Assembly: GCA_000716465.1 (NCBI GenBank)
Contig: JNWL01000002.1
Coordinates: 372,001 to 436,000 of the forward strand
From: Streptomyces bikiniensis
Lineage (GTDB): Bacteria; Actinomycetota; Actinomycetes; Streptomycetales; Streptomycetaceae
Length of the DNA stretch: 64,000 nucleotides
Direction of reading: 5' to 3'
The notes below the pieces were generated by a model that saw only the letters and a list, made by a program, of their open reading frames with translations, had not been told where the DNA came from and ran no database searches. Made by a program: the position numbers and the translations under genes. Shown in pieces: positions 61,204-64,000 of the stretch (position 1 is the stretch's first letter; each line of letters starts with the position of its first letter).

Positions 61204-62340
61204 ATGCTGGACATCGCCGAAGAGCTGCACCGGTGGGTCGAGCAGGGACGCGACTTCGCCGTCGCCACCGTGGTGGCGGTCGGCGGCAGCGCGCCCCGGC
61301 AGCCGGGCGCCGCACTCGCCGTCGACGGCGAGGGCACGGCGATCGGATCGGTCTCCGGGGGGTGCGTGGAGGGCGCGGTCTACGACCTCTGCGTCCAGGC
61401 CCTCGAGGACGGCCGGACCGTCGTCGAGCGCTTCGGCTACAGCGACGAGGACGCCTTCGCCGTCGGCCTGACCTGCGGCGGGATCATCGACATCCTCGTC
61501 ACCCCGGTCCGCGGCGGGGTCTTCCCCGCCGCGCTCGCCGCCGCCGTCGCGGGCGAGGCGGCGGCCCTCGCCCGGATCGTCTCCGGCCCCGACGACCTGC
61601 TCGGCGAGGCCCTCCTGGTCCGCCCCGACGGCTCGTACGAGGGGAGGCTCGGCGGCCACCCCGAGCTGGACCGCACCGCCGCCGGCGAGGCCCGCGCGAT
61701 GCTCGACGCGGGCCGCACCGGCACCGTGGAGATCGGCGAGGACGGCAGCCGCTGCGGACAGCCCCTGACCCTCCTGGTCGAGTCCTCCGTCCCCGCCCCC
61801 CGCATGATCGTCTTCGGGGCCATCGACTTCGCCGCCGCGCTCGTCCGGGTCGGCAAGTTCCTCGGCTACCACGTCACCGTCTGCGACGCCCGGCCCGTCT
61901 TCGCGACCCCGGCCCGCTTCCCCGAGGCCGACGAGGTCGTCGTGGAATGGCCCCACCGCTACCTGGAGTCCACCGAGGTCGACGGCCGGACCGTGCTCTG
62001 CGTCCTCACCCACGACGCCAAGTTCGACGTCCCCCTCCTCCGGGTCGCCCTGCGGCTCCCCGTCGCCTACGTCGGCGCGATGGGCTCCCGCCGCACCCAC
62101 CTGGACCGCAACGAGCGGCTGCGCGAGGTCGGCGTCACCGAGATCGAGCTCGCCCGGCTGCGCTCCCCGATCGGCCTGGACCTCGGCGCCCGCACGCCGG
62201 AGGAGACCGCCCTCTCGATCGGCGCCGAGATCGTCGCCCACCGGCGCGGTGGTACCGGCGCCTCCCTCACCGGCGCCCACACCCCGATCCACCACGACGG
62301 ACCCCGGGGGCCGCTGGGCCGGATAGGGTCCGTGGCCTGA
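61204..62340 (+). CDS. XdhC/CoxI-family maturation protein
   Basis: A 378-aa XdhC-family protein that in studied systems binds molybdenum cofactor and helps insert its sulfurated form into xanthine dehydrogenase. The N-terminal domain has VGGSAPRQPGAALAV and GSVSGGCVEGAVYDL. The C-terminal Rossmann domain has IVFGAIDFAAALVRVGKFLGY, AYVGAMGSRRTH and RSPIGLDLGARTPEETALSI. It follows the permease by 40 bp with AAGGAG before the ATG, and ends the operon. Confidence 0.9.
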   Translation: MLDIAEELHRWVEQGRDFAVATVVAVGGSAPRQPGAALAVDGEGTAIGSVSGGCVEGAVYDLCVQALEDGRTVVERFGYSDEDAFAVGLTCGGIIDILVTPVRGGVFPAALAAAVAGEAAALARIVSGPDDLLGEALLVRPDGSYEGRLGGHPELDRTAAGEARAMLDAGRTGTVEIGEDGSRCGQPLTLLVESSVPAPRMIVFGAIDFAAALVRVGKFLGYHVTVCDARPVFATPARFPEADEVVVEWPHRYLESTEVDGRTVLCVLTHDAKFDVPLLRVALRLPVAYVGAMGSRRTHLDRNERLREVGVTEIELARLRSPIGLDLGARTPEETALSIGAEIVAHRRGGTGASLTGAHTPIHHDGPRGPLGRIGSVA

Positions 62341-62519
62341 CCCGAGGGCTCGCCCGCGGGCCGCCGGCGGAGGTCCGCTCCCGGAGCCTGCCGGCGCCCC
62401 CGGGCGGCGAAACGCCCCTCGGGCCGTCCGGTCCGGGCGACAAGGCGCCGCCCCCCGGGCCGTCCGGTCCGGGCGGCGAGACCGCTCCCCGGGCGGGCCG
62501 GCCCGGACCGTCGTCGCCG

Positions 62520-62840
62520 GCGCAGATGCGGCGCACCGTCCCGGTCGTCTCCCAGGAGGGGAAGGTGATCGACTACGGCCTCGGCCTGTACCCGATGGAG
62601 GCTCCCCCGGGCAGGACGTCTTCTGGGGGCACGGAGGCACGGTCTGGGGGCGGGGGAGCGCCGGCCGTGATCCGTGCCGACGGCAAGCGGCGGACGGCGG
62701 TCGCGGTGAACACGCAGCGGTGGAACGGGTTCGGCTCCTCCAGCAGGCCGCGGCCCCGTCCCGTCGACGACGCGCTCGCGGCCCTCCACCGCGTGGCGAC
62801 GTACGGCTCCGGCCCCGCGACGGACGCCCCTCCGCGATCA
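62520..62840 (+). pseudogene. C-terminal remnant of a serine hydrolase
   Basis: The sequence VVSQEGKVIDYGLGLYPMEA is followed, in a different frame, by DVFWGHGGTVWG. The first frame then resumes with IRADGKRRTAVAVNTQRWN and PVDDALAALHRVA. This series is the C-terminal end of a D-alanyl-D-alanine carboxypeptidase/class C beta-lactamase-like enzyme; the GHGGTVWG box stands for the KTG-type motif. The frameshifts and the missing catalytic SxxK half show it is a decayed gene. The repetitive GGGCCGTCCGGTCCGGGCG DNA just upstream may mark the deletion point. Confidence 0.65.
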
Positions 62841-63554
62841 GGCCGGATCGACCGGGAGCGCCTCCCACGGAGGAGGCGCGAGCCTGTCCGTCCAGGCGGC
62901 CAGGGCCTCGCCGTCCACGCAGACTATCCCGCACGTGGCGGCGTACTCGGCGGCCGGCGCGGTGAAGGAACTGGTGGTCACGACCACGGCCACGTCGGCC
63001 CCGTGGACGGTGAAGCAGGTGCCGCCGAACCGCTGGAGGTCCTGGGAGCCCACGCGGTGGTCCTCCGCGTACTGCTTGCACTGGAGCACCACGCGCCGCC
63101 CGTCCACGCTCGTCGCGATCACGTCGGCGCCCAGGTCGCCCGCGCCGCCGACCACCTCCACCGGGGTGCAGCCGTCCCGCGCGCAGAGCGCGGCGACCGT
63201 GTGCTCGAAGCCGTCCGGGTCCACCGCCGTGTGGTCCAGCGCCTCCGTCCCGACGTCGGGGACGTCCGGGACCGGAGCGGCGGCGACGGTGCGCGGCGCC
63301 TCACGCCTCCGGACGGGCGCCGCGCCCCTCCTGAGCAGCGCGAGGCCGACGGCCAGCGCCCCGAGGGCGGCGAGCGCCACCAGGAGGGCGGCCGGCGCAC
63401 CGGAACCACTGTCCCCGGCCGCCTCGGCGGTCTTGAAGAAGAGGGCGAGACCGCCGACGCACGCCCCCGCGAGCCCGATCGCGAGCACCAGATCGCGCCC
63501 GATCGCCGCGGGGCCGCGCCGGACCGGCCCCCTGTCCTCCCCGATGGATCCCAT
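62838..63554 (-). CDS. Mrr-like restriction endonuclease-fold membrane protein
   Basis: A 238-aa protein. Two hydrophobic segments (LVLAIGLAGACVGGLALFF and LLVALAALGALAVGLALL) lie in the first 90 residues. A C-terminal nuclease domain has FEHTVAALCARDGCTPVEVVGG, the acidic DLGADVI and the QCKQY motif of the PD-(D/E)xK/Mrr fold. The membrane anchor suggests it acts on DNA near the membrane, perhaps incoming DNA. The ATG at 63554 has GGGAGGGG upstream. No methylase gene is near, as expected for Mrr-type enzymes. Confidence 0.75.
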   Translation of the reverse strand: MGSIGEDRGPVRRGPAAIGRDLVLAIGLAGACVGGLALFFKTAEAAGDSGSGAPAALLVALAALGALAVGLALLRRGAAPVRRREAPRTVAAAPVPDVPDVGTEALDHTAVDPDGFEHTVAALCARDGCTPVEVVGGAGDLGADVIATSVDGRRVVLQCKQYAEDHRVGSQDLQRFGGTCFTVHGADVAVVVTTSSFTAPAAEYAATCGIVCVDGEALAAWTDRLAPPPWEALPVDPA

Positions 63555-63579
63555 ACGGGCCCCTCCCTCCCTCACGCAC

Positions 63580-63760
63580 GACCTCGTCCTGTACGGCCCC
63601 GCCTGTACGACCTCACCCGTACGCTCGGCTCGTACCGCGCCCGTACGACCTCATCCGTACGACCTCATCCGTACGACCACCTCGTACTGTGCCCGCACGA
63701 CCTCGCCGTACGGCCGGCTCGTGGCTACGCGCCCGTACGACTCCCCGCGTACGACCCCAC
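63580..63760. repeat. GTACGACCTC repeat tract
   Basis: The GTAC core recurs about every 7-20 bp. The clearest unit is the 14-mer CCGTACGACCTCAT at 63641-63654 and 63655-63668, with a third partial copy after it. The tract is non-coding and sits upstream of the Mrr-like gene. Confidence 0.75.
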
Positions 63761-63869
63761 CTTCACGAACCGCCCGTGCGGCCCCTCGCGCACGGCCCAC
63801 CCGGCTCCGCACGCGCCGCGCCCCCGACCCGCGAGGGGCCGGGGGCCGCGGCACGTGCCGACCCGGGGG

Positions 63870-64000
63870 TCAGCGCTTGAAGGCGTCCTTCGTCCTCTCC
63901 TTGGCCTCCCGGGCGTCGCCCTTGGCGCGCTCGGCGCGGCCCTCGCCGGCCATCCGCTCGTTGCCGAGCGCACGGCCCGTGTTCTCCTTGACGGCGCCCT
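63870..64000 (-). CDS. CsbD-family protein, 5' end outside window
   Basis: The last 43 codons of a small, charged, repetitive protein: GAVKENTGRALGNERMAGEG followed by RAERAKGDAREAKERTKDAF. This is the CsbD stress-protein pattern (a short KxxxGxxxGxxxxxxGKxxxxxGxxxxA repeat). Such proteins are general-stress induced, often under SigB-type control; function unknown. The start lies beyond the right edge. Confidence 0.8.
   Translation of the reverse strand, partial: GAVKENTGRALGNERMAGEGRAERAKGDAREAKERTKDAFKR

Overview
The window is high-GC actinobacterial chromosome, almost certainly Streptomyces. Third codon positions are strongly G/C, GTG starts are common, and the content is typical of the genus: a lycopene cyclase, a long sulfur-assimilation operon, DUF2637 and PucR regulators, a three-subunit xanthine dehydrogenase, and a secreted RHS/LamG gene pair.

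Layout. 1-1190 is the start of a crtY-type lycopene cyclase running off the left edge. 1356-10809 is one long minus-strand sulfur-assimilation unit: a 19-codon Cys leader peptide, sulfite reductase, a zinc-ribbon miniprotein, cysH, cysC, cysD, cysN, an ssuABC-type sulfonate importer and a CbiX-type chelatase. Inverted repeats precede the leader peptide and a hairpin lies between it and the reductase. 11007-16287 holds a GNAT acetyltransferase, a GAF-domain regulator whose 3' end runs into 30-bp repeats, an AidB-like acyl-CoA dehydrogenase and a BrkB-type membrane protein.

16300-34190 is an accessory island. It opens with an AraC-like fragment and a 5' fragment of rsgA cut off by an IS110 element, followed by a decayed IS5-like element. 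Next comes a minus-strand polymorphic-toxin locus: a LamG secreted protein, then a 2362-aa RHS protein ending in a HINT domain and a DddA-like (SCP1.201-like) nucleic-acid cytosine deaminase, then a low-GC candidate immunity gene. A DUF3592 membrane protein and an intact second copy of the IS5-like element follow. The island closes with a full rsgA. Both rsgA copies share a nearly identical leader (23-codon ORF, GC hairpin, SD-sequestering hairpin) that is far better conserved than the coding sequence.

34193-55371 returns to ordinary chromosome: rsgA, an Ada/AlkA repair protein, an F420-type oxidoreductase, DUF456, a TrmB/LuxR-type regulator, a secreted S8 protease, a PP2C-like protein, PoxB, a HATPase, DUF2637, a ferric-reductase-like Fe-S protein behind an iron box, a GntR regulator, an ATPase/WD40 protein, a TPR-like protein and a PucR regulator.

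55606-62340 is a purine-catabolism operon divergent from pucR: xdhB, xdhA, xdhC-type large subunit, an NCS2 permease and an XdhC-family maturation protein. The right end has a decayed serine-hydrolase gene, an Mrr-like membrane endonuclease, GTAC-rich repeats and a partial CsbD gene.

The strongest leads are the DddA-like deaminase toxin with its altered HINT domain and candidate immunity gene, the hyperconserved rsgA leader, and the Cys leader-peptide attenuator of the sulfur operon.
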